Shown here: positions 9,103-18,645 of the stretch, one piece after another
Position numbering within the stretch: position 1 is the stretch's first letter
How the letters are laid out: every line of letters starts with the position of its first letter
Source: Gluconobacter morbifer G707
GTDB taxonomy: Bacteria; Pseudomonadota; Alphaproteobacteria; Acetobacterales; Acetobacteraceae
NCBI RefSeq assembly: GCF_000234355.1
Contig: NZ_AGQV01000002.1
Coordinates: 310,001-374,000, forward strand
Length of the DNA: 64,000 nucleotides
Reading direction: 5' to 3'
Notes under the pieces: generated by a model
Databases searched by the model: none
The model's input: the letters and a program-made list of their open reading frames with translations, nothing else
Told to the model about the DNA's origin: nothing
Translations under genes and position numbers: made by a program

Positions 9103-10310
9103 GTGAGCATCTTCCGGGCCCGTTCAAGCCCCGTGATCAGCGCGTCTATCTCTTCCGTGGTCGTATAGACGCCAAAACTGGCCCGGGCCGTGGCATGCAC
9201 GCCGAGCCGGCGCACCAGCGGTTCCGCACAGTGCTGCCCGGCCCGGATGGCAATCCCGAGCTGGTCGAGCAGGGTAGCGAGGTCATGGGGATGTGCCCCA
9301 TCCATCACAAAGGAAATCACGCCTCCCCGCTCCCGGGGTGCACCCAGAACGCGCAATCCGTCCAGCGCATCAAGACGTTCCAGCGCATAAGCAGTCAACG
9401 CGGCCTCATGAGCGGAAATCGCGTCGTATCCCAGTTCCTCGATGAACCCGACTGCAGCTCCGAGCCCGACCGCCTCAAGAATGGCAGGGGTTCCCGCCTC
9501 GAATTTATGAGGCACATGTGCCCAGGTGGCCCGTTCAAAGGAAACACTCTGGATCATTTCTCCGCCACCGAGAAAAGGCGGCATGATGTCCAGCAGTTCC
9601 TTTTTGCCCCAGAGAACGCCAATTCCCGTCGGCCCATACAGCTTGTGGCCTGTGAAGGTGAAAAAATCCGCGCCCAGAGCCTGAACATCAATTTGCCGGT
9701 GCACAACGGACTGTGATCCATCCAGAAGGATGCGTGCATCATGATGATGCGCAATTTCCACCACTCTGCGGGCAGGCGTGACGGTTCCCAGCACGTTGGA
9801 CATGTGCGTGACGGCAACGAGCGCGACTTTCCTGTCTTCCAGAAGCTTCTCATAGGCTTCCAGATCGATATCACCCTCATCCGTAATGGGCGCTACGCGC
9901 AGTTCGATACCAAGACGGTCCCGCAGCATGAGCCAGGGAATGATATTGGCGTGATGTTCCAGTTCGGAAATGAGGACCGCCTGCCCCGGCTTCATCAAAG
10001 AGCCAAGACTGTGGGCTACCAGATTGATCGCTTCCGTGCTGTTGCGTGTAAAGACGATCTCACGGTGATCCGGAGCATTCAGAAGACGCGCAACATCACT
10101 ACGGGCGCGCTCATAGGCTTCCGTCGTCCGTTCGCTCATCCAGTGGAGACCACGATGGATGTTGGCGTACTGATGGTAAGCAGCCTCTCTCATTGCCTCG
10201 ACAACAACATCGGGCTTCTGCGCGGATGCTGCACTGTCGAGAAAGACGAGAGGGCGACCATGCACCTGTTCGGACAGGATTGGAAACCGGGCGCGAATTT
10301 CCTGGATCAT
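9099..10310 (-). CDS. sufS: Cysteine desulfurase SufS (group II)
   Basis: PLP enzyme that takes sulfur from cysteine to supply SufBCD. The 403 residues include the PLP-binding Lys in FTGHKLYGPTG, the cofactor His in VTHMSNVLG, and the active-site Cys in RAGQHCAEPLVRR near the C-terminus, embedded in a short loop as in SufS-type enzymes. The start overlaps the sufD stop by 4 bp. Group II desulfurases usually need a SufE or SufU partner, and none is encoded in this window. Confidence 0.96.
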   Translation of the reverse strand: MIQEIRARFPILSEQVHGRPLVFLDSAASAQKPDVVVEAMREAAYHQYANIHRGLHWMSERTTEAYERARSDVARLLNAPDHREIVFTRNSTEAINLVAHSLGSLMKPGQAVLISELEHHANIIPWLMLRDRLGIELRVAPITDEGDIDLEAYEKLLEDRKVALVAVTHMSNVLGTVTPARRVVEIAHHHDARILLDGSQSVVHRQIDVQALGADFFTFTGHKLYGPTGIGVLWGKKELLDIMPPFLGGGEMIQSVSFERATWAHVPHKFEAGTPAILEAVGLGAAVGFIEELGYDAISAHEAALTAYALERLDALDGLRVLGAPRERGGVISFVMDGAHPHDLATLLDQLGIAIRAGQHCAEPLVRRLGVHATARASFGVYTTTEEIDALITGLERARKMLT

Positions 10311-11503
10311 ACTGACAGGCTCCTTAGCAGGAGGTCACGCATGTCCGCATCCGCCACCAGATCCAGAGCATCGACAAGGAAAGCCTGAACCAGGAGATCA
10401 CGCGCCTGACTGTCCGGAATTCCGCGAGACCGCAGGTAAAACAGTTGTTCCTCGTCCAGCGCCCCGACCGTTGCACCGTGACTGCACCGGACATCATCCG
10501 CGTAGATTTCCAGTTCCGGTTTGCTGTTGATCTGCGCTTTTTCCGACAGCAGGAGGGCCTGGTTCATCTGGTAGCCATCGGTTTTCTGGGCAATACGATC
10601 CACGAGGATCTTGCCCTGAAAAACACCCTGCCCCGCATCTGAAAGAACCGTCTTGACGGTCTGGCGCGATCCGCAGTCCGGTGCGGCATGATGAATCATG
10701 GACGTCAGATCGTTCAGGCGATTGCCGTCCACGGTCTGCACTCCGTTGACATGCACAAAAGCATGCGGCCCTTCTAGGGTGGCGCCAACTTCATGGCGGG
10801 CCAGCAATCCCCCCTGATTCAGGACAAAGCTGTCATATTCGCCTTTTTCAGCCACATCCACCGACAGGATCGCCAGATGCGTAGCATCCGTGCTTTCGCG
10901 TTGCAGCTTGACATGGCGCAGGCGCGCCCCTGCCCCGACGCTGATATCGAGACGGGGATTGGCAACATAACTGCCCTCGCCGGCATTGACATCGAATAAC
11001 GTCAAGGACGCTCCGGCTTCCAGAACGATCCTGTGCTGAAGATGGGTGGACACATCCTCTCCAGCCGTCAGGCTGGCCAGTGTCAGTGTTCCGGCATCCA
11101 TCCCCGCAGGAATCCGGAGATCAAGACCGGTTTCACCCAGCGCGGCATTCAGCACTGCCGAAAAATGGACTGAAAGCGGAGCAACTTCGTCACCCGCTCC
11201 CGCAATGGTGCCGCCCGGCAGAGCCGAGAGGCCCGGCATCCTTTTTCCGTTCCCGAAAATCACCCGATGCCCCGTCTCCGGCAACGGCAGTGAGCGCAGG
11301 ATCACCTCAGCTTTTTCGGTGGACAGGCCAGAAGGTGCATTCCAGACGGTATTGGCGACATTCCGTAAAGGCGTGTACCGCCATTCCTCGACACGTCGCG
11401 TCGGAAAACCCGCACCAGCCAGGATAGCGCCTCGATGGCCTGCCCGCTTTACGAACGCATCAAGGGCCAAAGAGGATTGCAGGACTGTCGGTGCCGCTGT
11501 CAC
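10307..11503 (-). CDS. sufD: Fe-S cluster scaffold subunit SufD
   Basis: SufB paralogue that forms the SufBC2D scaffold complex. The 398-residue protein has a divergent N-terminal helical part and a C-terminal beta-helix. Typical family stretches are YLRSRGIPDSQARDLLVQAFL near the end and CSHGATVGALDEEQLFY, which holds the conserved C-x-H motif. It overlaps both sufC (stop at 11500) and sufS by 4 bp, so the three are likely translationally coupled. Confidence 0.95.
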   Translation of the reverse strand: MTAAPTVLQSSLALDAFVKRAGHRGAILAGAGFPTRRVEEWRYTPLRNVANTVWNAPSGLSTEKAEVILRSLPLPETGHRVIFGNGKRMPGLSALPGGTIAGAGDEVAPLSVHFSAVLNAALGETGLDLRIPAGMDAGTLTLASLTAGEDVSTHLQHRIVLEAGASLTLFDVNAGEGSYVANPRLDISVGAGARLRHVKLQRESTDATHLAILSVDVAEKGEYDSFVLNQGGLLARHEVGATLEGPHAFVHVNGVQTVDGNRLNDLTSMIHHAAPDCGSRQTVKTVLSDAGQGVFQGKILVDRIAQKTDGYQMNQALLLSEKAQINSKPELEIYADDVRCSHGATVGALDEEQLFYLRSRGIPDSQARDLLVQAFLVDALDLVADADMRDLLLRSLSV

Positions 11504-12270
11504 GCTGCAGCCTCAAGAAACTGCGTATATCCCTGCTTCTCAAGCGTTCTGGCAACCTCAGGGCCACCGCTATGGATGATTTTTCCTCTGGCCATGACAT
11601 GCACACGGTCCGGCACGATATACTCGAGCAGACGCTGATGATGGGTGATGACCAAGGCGGAGAAATCCGGGCCACGCAGGGAATTCACGCCATCGGCGAC
11701 AATACGCAGGGCGTCGATGTCCAGTCCGCTGTCCGTTTCGTCAAGGATGGCAAAGGATGGCTGGAGAAGACGCATCTGAAGGACTTCGTTGCGCTTTTTC
11801 TCACCGCCCGAGAAACCGACATTTACGGCGCGCTTGAGCATTTCGTCCGACATAGAGAGACGCTTCGTCTCGGCCCGCACCGCCTTGAGAAAAGCCACGG
11901 CGTCCAGTTCGTCCATGCCACGCGCGCGACGAACCGCATTGACAGCAGTACGCAGGAAATTGGCATTGTTCACGCCCGGAAGCTCAACCGGGGACTGAAA
12001 GGCAAGAAAAATTCCCAACGCCGCCCGTTCCTCGGGTTCGAGCGCCAGAAGATCCTGACCTTTGAACGTGGCGCTGCCACCCGTCACTTCATAATCGTCG
12101 CGCCCGGCGAGAACATAGGACAGCGTGGACTTGCCGGAGCCATTCGGCCCCATGATGGCGTGGACCTCTCCCTTGGGGATGTCGAGATCAATCCCCTTGA
12201 GGATCTCCTTCGGCGTCCCGTCAGCTTCGATCCGGGCCTGCAGACCCTGAATATTCAGAAATTCGCTCAT
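11500..12270 (-). CDS. sufC: Fe-S cluster assembly ATPase SufC
   Basis: ABC-type ATPase that drives SufBCD. Walker A is GPNGSGKSTLSYVL, the signature is FSGGEKKRNEVLQM and Walker B is FAILDETDSGLD, all in the SufC style. I start at the ATG at 12270 (MSEFLNIQGL), one base after the sufB stop codon. AAGGAAG lies about 11 nt upstream. A GTG at 12282 is in frame but sits almost on that ribosome-binding site. The protein is 256 residues, close to the family norm. Confidence 0.95.
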   Translation of the reverse strand: MSEFLNIQGLQARIEADGTPKEILKGIDLDIPKGEVHAIMGPNGSGKSTLSYVLAGRDDYEVTGGSATFKGQDLLALEPEERAALGIFLAFQSPVELPGVNNANFLRTAVNAVRRARGMDELDAVAFLKAVRAETKRLSMSDEMLKRAVNVGFSGGEKKRNEVLQMRLLQPSFAILDETDSGLDIDALRIVADGVNSLRGPDFSALVITHHQRLLEYIVPDRVHVMARGKIIHSGGPEVARTLEKQGYTQFLEAAA

Positions 12271-12271
12271 T

Positions 12272-13759
12272 TTAACCCACACTTCCTTCGAGGCTGATCT
12301 GCAGCAGCTTCTGTGCTTCGACCGCGAATTCCATCGGCAGCTCCTTGAGCACCTCGCGACAGAACCCGTTGACGATCAGGCCAACCGCATCTTCTTCAGA
12401 CAGGCCGCGGGAACGGCAGTAGAAGAGCTGGTCCTCGGAAATCTTCGACGTGGTGGCTTCATGCTCCACCCGCGCCGTCATGTTGCGGCTTTCAATGTAG
12501 GGTACTGTATGCGCCCCGCATCGGTCACCGATCAGAAGGCTGTCGCACTGCGTGAAATTACGTGCGTTCCGCGCCTTCGGCTGCATGCGGACAAGGCCGC
12601 GATAGGTACTGTCGGACTGCCCGGCGGAAATGGTCTTGGCGATGATTGTCGAGCGCGTATTGGGCGCCAGATGAATCATCTTCGTACCGGTATCGGCCTG
12701 CTGGTGACTGTTGGTCACGGCAACAGAATAGAACTCGCCTACCGAGCCCTCACCCGCCAGAACGCAGGACGGATATTTCCAGGTAATGGCCGAACCGGTC
12801 TCCACCTGTGTCCAGGAAATCTTGGACCGTGCCCCCCGGCATGCGCCACGCTTGGTGACGAAATTGTAGATGCCACCCCGACCTTCTTCATCACCCGGAT
12901 ACCAGTTCTGGACCGTCGAATACTTGATGGAAGCGTCATCCATCGCGATCAGTTCGACAACCGCCGCATGAAGCTGGTTCTCGTCCCGCTGCGGGGCCGT
13001 GCAACCTTCGAGGTAAGAGACGCTGGCGCGCTCTTCCGCAATGATCAGCGTACGCTCGAACTGGCCCGTATTACGCGCATTGATGCGGAAATAGGTGGAA
13101 AGCTCCATCGGGCAGCGGACGCCCTTCGGTACATAAACAAAAGAGCCATCCGTGAAGACGGCAGAGTTCAGGGCCGCAAAGAAATTGTCTCCGGCCGGCA
13201 CAACAGAGCCGAGATACTGCTTCACCAGATCCGGATGCTCGCGGATGGCATCGGAAATAGGGCAGAAGATAACCCCGGCTTCCTGAAGCGTCTTGCGGAA
13301 GGTTGTCGCAACGGACACGCTGTCAAAAACGGCATCCACGGCGACAGGCATCCGCTTTTCGGCATCCGCACCTTCGACACCGGCCAGCAAGGCCTGCTCG
13401 TGCAGGGGAATACCCAGCTTGGCATAAGTCTTCAGAAGTTCAGGATCGACTTCCTCCAGGCTCTTGGGGCCAGGCTTCTTCTTGGGCTGGGCGAAGTAAT
13501 GCGCGTCCTGATAGTCAATCGGAGGGTGATGGATCTTGGCCCAGTGCGGCTCTTCCATTTCCAGCCAGGCGCGGAACGCCTTCAGACGCCAGTTCAGCAT
13601 CCATTCCGGCTCGCCCTTGCGTTCCGAAATCAGGCGCACCGTCCCTTCATTGAGCCCCTTCGGAGCAATATCCATTTCGATATTGGTCTCGAAGCCCCAT
13701 TCGTAGCTGGATTTCGCGAGTTTTTCGACTGTTTCGCGGGTCTCCGTCACGGCTGGCAT
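12272..13759 (-). CDS. sufB: Fe-S cluster scaffold subunit SufB
   Basis: Main scaffold on which the cluster is built. The 495 residues match full-length SufB: N-terminal [22 protein letters not shown]-like segment, the [18 protein letters not shown] stretch containing a conserved Cys, and a C-terminal beta-helix with [17 protein letters not shown] and [20 protein letters not shown]. It follows the regulator by 12 bp and is one base from sufC. It is the first structural gene of the operon. Confidence 0.97.
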   Translation of the reverse strand: MPAVTETRETVEKLAKSSYEWGFETNIEMDIAPKGLNEGTVRLISERKGEPEWMLNWRLKAFRAWLEMEEPHWAKIHHPPIDYQDAHYFAQPKKKPGPKSLEEVDPELLKTYAKLGIPLHEQALLAGVEGADAEKRMPVAVDAVFDSVSVATTFRKTLQEAGVIFCPISDAIREHPDLVKQYLGSVVPAGDNFFAALNSAVFTDGSFVYVPKGVRCPMELSTYFRINARNTGQFERTLIIAEERASVSYLEGCTAPQRDENQLHAAVVELIAMDDASIKYSTVQNWYPGDEEGRGGIYNFVTKRGACRGARSKISWTQVETGSAITWKYPSCVLAGEGSVGEFYSVAVTNSHQQADTGTKMIHLAPNTRSTIIAKTISAGQSDSTYRGLVRMQPKARNARNFTQCDSLLIGDRCGAHTVPYIESRNMTARVEHEATTSKISEDQLFYCRSRGLSEEDAVGLIVNGFCREVLKELPMEFAVEAQKLLQISLEGSVG

Positions 13760-13771
13760 GATTGCGTATCC

Positions 13772-14248
13772 TCAGTTGACCGTATCGATAGCCGGTTCGG
13801 AACCGGCTGCCGCAGAGGTGGCTGCCTGCATCTTCGATGTGGCTGAAGCCTCTGAATGACGGCTCATATCCGCCAGATTGATGCTGTTGAGCGTGTTCAG
13901 GATGGCGTCGTTCACCATGTCCCACTGCCCTGAAAGGCCGCACAGCGTGCTGTGTTCGCATTCGCGGCCGTCACAGCAGGCCGTAATGGAAATCGGCCCG
14001 TCTACGGCGGCGATGACGGCCGCGACGGTAATTTTCTCGAGTTCTTGGGCCAAGCGATAACCGCCACGGGCGCCACGGTGGGAAATGACCAGTCCATTAG
14101 AGGCCAGTCCCTTGAGAAGTTTGGCGACGGTCGGTTCCGGAACACCGGTTTCCCCCGCGAGGGCTGCCGCTGTGGCCAGCCCTTCATGGCGACCGAGATG
14201 GACCAGAAGGACGGTGGCGTAATCGGCCAGTTTTGACAGCCTCAGCAT
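13772..14248 (-). CDS. Rrf2-family regulator of the suf operon
   Basis: Winged-helix regulator of the Rrf2/IscR family, probably an iron-sulfur cluster sensor controlling the operon it heads. The 158 residues show the N-terminus MLRLSKLADYATVLLVHL, a recognition helix around PEPTVAKLLKGL, and the cysteine cluster ITACCDGRECEHSTLC likely to bind a cluster. The C-terminal 35 residues are Ser, Ala and Thr rich and poorly conserved. I chose the ATG at 14248, which fits suf-regulator N-termini. A GTG at 14263 is in frame but would leave only about four bases after the inferred transcription start. Confidence 0.92.
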   Translation of the reverse strand: MLRLSKLADYATVLLVHLGRHEGLATAAALAGETGVPEPTVAKLLKGLASNGLVISHRGARGGYRLAQELEKITVAAVIAAVDGPISITACCDGRECEHSTLCGLSGQWDMVNDAILNTLNSINLADMSRHSEASATSKMQAATSAAAGSEPAIDTVN

Positions 14249-14273
14249 CGCTTGCACACTCACTTAAGGTTCT

Positions 14274-14302
14274 TATTAAAGACTTGGCAAGTCCTGTTTC
14301 AA
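14274..14302 (-). promoter_or_regulatory. suf operon promoter with palindromic operator in the spacer
   Basis: Minus strand: -35-like TTGAAA (14302-14297), a 17-bp spacer, and -10-like TTAATA (14279-14274), about 25 bp upstream of the regulator ATG. The spacer contains a perfect 13-bp palindrome, GACTTGCCAAGTC at 14293-14281. That is a natural place for autorepression by the Rrf2 regulator. Seen by eye only. Confidence 0.6.
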
Positions 14303-14369
14303 CTTCAGATGACCCATGCAGCCTGAAAGGTCAAGGGCTTTATCTGTCCGTGAAGCAGATATGGGAACG

Positions 14370-15665
14370 TTACACTCCGAAAAACAGGCGGGAAACCGCA
14401 TCAAGAGCGGCACCGGCCAGAAAGCCCACCACTGTGCCGTTGACGCGGATATAGGCCAGATCACGCCCAACCCGTGTTTCCAGCCGACTCGCCAGCTCGT
14501 CCCCGTCCCACCCCGCCATGACGGATGCGATGAAGCCGGAGAGCTTTTCCCGCATTCCGGGCAGCACCCGCATGATGGCTTTTTCCATGGCCTGATTGAT
14601 TTTCGCCCTCAAGGCAGCGTTATCGCGCATGGATGCGGCCAGATGACCAAGCGCTGCATCCAGCACCCGTGCGCTCCAGCCATCCTCACTGACGCTGTCT
14701 TCTTCGGCCATGCGCCTCAGACGCTCCCACAGCTCCCCGCTCCAGGCCTTCAGGCTCGTATGGGTGAGAACGGAAGTGATGGCGTTCGCAATGTCCTTGC
14801 GACGGACGGGATCGTTTTCAATCCTGTCGATTTCTCCCCGGACCCAGTTTGTAAAGCCATGCCGCAAATCCGAGTCCATCGGATCGATCCGCTCGAATTC
14901 AGCATTCAGGGCGGCGAGAACCCGGCTGGCCACGGATCCACCGATGGCCCAGCCAACGAGACGACCGCCCTGCTCCCGGACCCTTTCTTCCACGAAACGC
15001 CTCAGATCCGACTCGCGGGCGGCGATGGTTGTCTTAAGGCGTTCAAGAAGAAAGGACAGGACTTCCTGATGCATTTCACTGTCCACCATCGCCCGCATTC
15101 CGCGTGAGACAAGTGGCGTGATTTCCTCGCCGTTCAGCAGAACCGGCAAGGCACGGGAAATAGCCGAACTGGCGCGCCCGTCTTCCATGCGTTCGAACAT
15201 GGTGGGAATGGCGGCGCGCATGGTAGAAACAAGGGCTTTACGGGTGGACGGCTCGCTCACCATATCGGCCAGAAGACCCGGCAGATCGAATTTTGAAAGG
15301 GCAGCCCGGACATCCTTGTCCGTGAAGAACTGGCTGGCCACAAACCGGCCCAGCGCCTGCCCGAGGCGCACTTTCTGCCTGGGCAGGATGGCGGTATGGG
15401 GAATGGGCAGCCCAAGCGGATGACGGAACAGGGCCGTCACGGCAAACCAGTCCGCCAGACCACCGACCACACCTGCACGCGATCCTGATTTCAGCAATTC
15501 GAACCACAGGCTATCCGGATACAGATGGCGGGCCGCAACAAAAGTCGTGCCTGTCGCCAGAACACCCATTCCCACCAGCAATCCGCCGGCCAGAATAGGG
15601 GGCGATATACCGGAAGACTGTTTTCCGATCTCTCTGGGTCGGGCAGGATTGATGTCCTCACGCAT
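14370..15665 (-). CDS. DUF445 family membrane-anchored protein
   Basis: Member of the DUF445/YjiN-like family, function unknown. An N-terminal membrane segment (about residues 20-45, PPILAGGLLVGMGVLATG) precedes the hallmark VGGLADWFAVTALFRHPLGLPIPHT. A long helical domain and a hydrophobic C-terminus (VVGFLAGAALDAVSRLFFG) follow. I start at the ATG at 15665 (MREDINPA), which has GGAG six bases upstream and leaves 124 bp to the divergent ppc start. An in-frame ATG at 15755 would add 30 residues and leave only 34 bp. Confidence 0.85.
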   Translation of the reverse strand: MREDINPARPREIGKQSSGISPPILAGGLLVGMGVLATGTTFVAARHLYPDSLWFELLKSGSRAGVVGGLADWFAVTALFRHPLGLPIPHTAILPRQKVRLGQALGRFVASQFFTDKDVRAALSKFDLPGLLADMVSEPSTRKALVSTMRAAIPTMFERMEDGRASSAISRALPVLLNGEEITPLVSRGMRAMVDSEMHQEVLSFLLERLKTTIAARESDLRRFVEERVREQGGRLVGWAIGGSVASRVLAALNAEFERIDPMDSDLRHGFTNWVRGEIDRIENDPVRRKDIANAITSVLTHTSLKAWSGELWERLRRMAEEDSVSEDGWSARVLDAALGHLAASMRDNAALRAKINQAMEKAIMRVLPGMREKLSGFIASVMAGWDGDELASRLETRVGRDLAYIRVNGTVVGFLAGAALDAVSRLFFGV

Positions 15666-15789
15666 GATGGCTCCGATAGCATCATCCAGACGCCCTGTCG
15701 CGTCTGCTGGAAGGTTGCGCTTGGGGACAGGGCATGAAAGAAGTTCTGCCTCCATCAGCTTTAATTCCGCAGAAGCGAGACTGTTCCCG

Positions 15790-18558
15790 ATGTCTGACTG
15801 CGCCGCCCAGCTTGACGCATCCCTTTATGACCAGATCAATGCCATGGCCTCGCGGCTTCTGCATGACCGCAACGGGCTGGGAGACCTGATCTCCTCCATC
15901 GGTGACGACCTGTCTGCCAGAGAAGATGCACTGAACGATCTCGAACGAACGGTGCGTGCGCTGCGGGACGAACATTTCGTCCAGCGGGCCGCACATCTGA
16001 GGTCTTATATCGGGCTGGAAGACGGCAACCCGCAGGACCGGCTTGCCGCAGTTGCAACACAGCTTGTGGAACAGGCCGAGAACGCTGAAAACCTGTCCGT
16101 TCCGGCTATTGCCGCGGTATTCACGGCGCATCCGACTTTTGCCCTGGCGGATCATGTTTACGACCTTCTGACAGAACGTGCCGAGAATCCGGAAAAGCCC
16201 CTTCCCTGCCTGCAGACCCACCGACGCGATGCGCCACCGACACTCGCACATGAACAGGCTCTGGCGCTGGCCGCCATCCTGCGTGGCCGGGACGCACTGG
16301 ACGCCCTGACAGCCTGCCTGATCCAGGAAATGTCTTCACGCTGGGCCGGGGAAGCAGATCATGTCGATCCGGCTCCCGTGGTTCTGGCAAGCTGGGTTGG
16401 TTTTGATACGGACGGGCGGAACGATATCGGCTGGTGGGACACCATCCGTATCAGGCTGGAACTGAAACTGGCCCAGTTGCAGCGGCTGGAAACCGGTCTG
16501 GCGACGCTGGGCCTTCAGGATTCTGCCCTTGCCATGCGGGTGCGTCGCGCTATCGAGGCCGTCAACACCCAGCATGCCTCCTGTCCGATCGGACGGGATG
16601 CTACCCCTTTGGAAATCCAGACTTTTGCCCAGACGCTAATTTTTCATCGGGAGAAGGCCCTTCTCGATGCCCGGGAACTGCTGCCTCTTTTCCGGGATGC
16701 CATGTCCGCCCTGTCATCGGACCGGGACGCGACCCTGCACCTGCGGACGCTGCGGGCGGGCTTCATTACACATGGACTGGGCATTGCCCATATCCATACC
16801 CGCCTGAATGCCGCACAGATTTACAATGTGGCGCGGACGCGGCTGGGGCTCATGGATGATCCTGCGCTTCCCTCCCGGCGCCGGGTGCTTCTGGCCAAGA
16901 TCGACGAGGCACTTTCCGACCTTTCCCCTCGGGCAGTCGATTTCGGCTCCCTGCTGGTCGAACCGGCATCTGCCGCGCGCCTGATGATGACGATGGCGCA
17001 GATTCTCAAGCACATCGACAGCGGAACCCCCATCCGCTTTCTGATTGCCGAGACCGAGAGCGGCTATACGCTGCTCGCGACCCTGTGGCTGGCGCGTCTT
17101 TTCGGTATTCAGGATCACCAGATCGAAATTTCTCCCCTTTTCGAGACAGAAAGCGCTCTGGAAAATGGCGAAACCATCCTGGAGGAAGCATTCCATTCTC
17201 CGCACTGGCGGGCCTATCTGCGCGCCAACGGACGCCTTTCGCTTCAGTTCGGATATTCGGATTCAGGCCGTTATGTCGGGCAGCTTGCCGCAACCAATCT
17301 GGTGGAACGTCTGCGAAACCGGACGCTTGCGCTTCTGAAAGAGCATGATCTGGAAGATGTAGCGCTGACGCTTTTCGATACGCATGGTGAAAGTATCGGC
17401 CGTGGTGCCCATCCGTTCACACTGAGGCAGCGCCTGAACTATTTCTCGCCTGCGCGGACCAGGATCGCCATGCTGGAAGCAGGCGTGAACTGCCGGGTGG
17501 AGACTGCTTTTCAGGGGGGCGACGGCTATACCCTGTTCGGTACGAATGCGCTTGCAGCCTCAACGATTGCCACACTGGCGGAACATGTCGCGGATGTACC
17601 AAAAAAGATGGATGACCCCATCTATGCCCGGCCTGATTTCGCGGCCGACTTTTTCTCAACGATTGCAATCGACATGGGCACACTGGTGGATGATCCAGGG
17701 TATGCGGCGCTTCTGAGCGCTTTCGGACCATCTCTGATCGACAAGACCGGCTCCCGCCCTTCCGCCCGCCAGTCCGATACGGCAACCGTTACCCGCATCA
17801 CCCATCCAAGCCAGCTCCGGGCGATCCCTAACAACGCCATCCTCCAGCAGCTTGGATGGTGGGCCAATGTCCTGCACGGTCTGGGAAATGCGGCCCAGCG
17901 TCATCCGGATACGTTCGAGCAGTTCGCCAAAGGCTCTCCGCGTTTCCGCGAAGCCATGGATTTTGCCCGTCAGGCCCTTGCCCATTCTGACCTGGCTGTT
18001 CTTCGCGCCACCATCCGGCAACTTGACCCGGGGCTATGGCTGGACCGGGCCGCACAGGCAAAGGACGAGGAAAGCAGGCAGCATCTTCTGACCATTTCCC
18101 GTGGTCTGGAAATCCTGCGTTTCTGGGTCAGCGCGCCAGCCATGTTCCGCCGGATCCAGACGGACCACATCGCCCTGCGGGCAGCCTGGCCCGACGCCCC
18201 CCAGATGGACGTCCGCGAAAAGCTGCTCCATGCCATCCGCTTCGCCCTGATCGACAGGCTATGGGTTCTTTCCACGCACATCCCATATTTCGGTCCCCGC
18301 AACACCCTGACCCGGGAGGCGATCACGAACCTGATCCTGTGTCTGGACGTTCCCCGCGCACTGCATCTTCTGGAAGATCTCTTTCCTGTTTCCGGTCCCA
18401 GCATTTCCAATCTGGATTTCGGTGAGCCGGGAGACGCCGGAGAAGAATGTGGCTTTACCCGGGAGCACGAGCAGATTTTCAAGCCCCTGAAGCGGCATTT
18501 TGACCTGATGCGGGAAGTCGGCGTCGCCATCATGCATGCCAACCGCGCTTTCGGTTAA
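15790..18558 (+). CDS. ppc: Phosphoenolpyruvate carboxylase, divergent type
   Basis: Predicted anaplerotic enzyme making oxaloacetate from PEP and bicarbonate. The 922-residue length fits PEPC. The catalytic-His motif FTAHPT (His114), GYSDSG (488-493), HGESIGRGAHP (532-542) and SWVGFDTDGRND are recognisable. It departs from the E. coli enzyme: the glycine-rich GRGGSIGRGG loop is shortened to GESIGRGA, the Lys of GYSDSAK is Arg494, and the terminal RNTG is missing (it ends HANRAFG). I start at the ATG at 15790 (MSDCAAQL); earlier in-frame codons overlap the divergent gene. Family assignment is firm; kinetics and activity are inferred. Confidence 0.87.
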   Translation: MSDCAAQLDASLYDQINAMASRLLHDRNGLGDLISSIGDDLSAREDALNDLERTVRALRDEHFVQRAAHLRSYIGLEDGNPQDRLAAVATQLVEQAENAENLSVPAIAAVFTAHPTFALADHVYDLLTERAENPEKPLPCLQTHRRDAPPTLAHEQALALAAILRGRDALDALTACLIQEMSSRWAGEADHVDPAPVVLASWVGFDTDGRNDIGWWDTIRIRLELKLAQLQRLETGLATLGLQDSALAMRVRRAIEAVNTQHASCPIGRDATPLEIQTFAQTLIFHREKALLDARELLPLFRDAMSALSSDRDATLHLRTLRAGFITHGLGIAHIHTRLNAAQIYNVARTRLGLMDDPALPSRRRVLLAKIDEALSDLSPRAVDFGSLLVEPASAARLMMTMAQILKHIDSGTPIRFLIAETESGYTLLATLWLARLFGIQDHQIEISPLFETESALENGETILEEAFHSPHWRAYLRANGRLSLQFGYSDSGRYVGQLAATNLVERLRNRTLALLKEHDLEDVALTLFDTHGESIGRGAHPFTLRQRLNYFSPARTRIAMLEAGVNCRVETAFQGGDGYTLFGTNALAASTIATLAEHVADVPKKMDDPIYARPDFAADFFSTIAIDMGTLVDDPGYAALLSAFGPSLIDKTGSRPSARQSDTATVTRITHPSQLRAIPNNAILQQLGWWANVLHGLGNAAQRHPDTFEQFAKGSPRFREAMDFARQALAHSDLAVLRATIRQLDPGLWLDRAAQAKDEESRQHLLTISRGLEILRFWVSAPAMFRRIQTDHIALRAAWPDAPQMDVREKLLHAIRFALIDRLWVLSTHIPYFGPRNTLTREAITNLILCLDVPRALHLLEDLFPVSGPSISNLDFGEPGDAGEECGFTREHEQIFKPLKRHFDLMREVGVAIMHANRAFG

Positions 18559-18645
18559 GAAACGGAATGATCTCAGGGAGGCTTGCTCATCCTGCTGAGC
18601 AGTGGTTAGAGAAAAGCAACATAACGAACGGAAAGTGTTTTCTGC

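Noticed and set aside
12461-13846. 461-codon open frame antisense to sufB
   Set aside because: Shadow of sufB; His- and Arg-rich without a fold signature.
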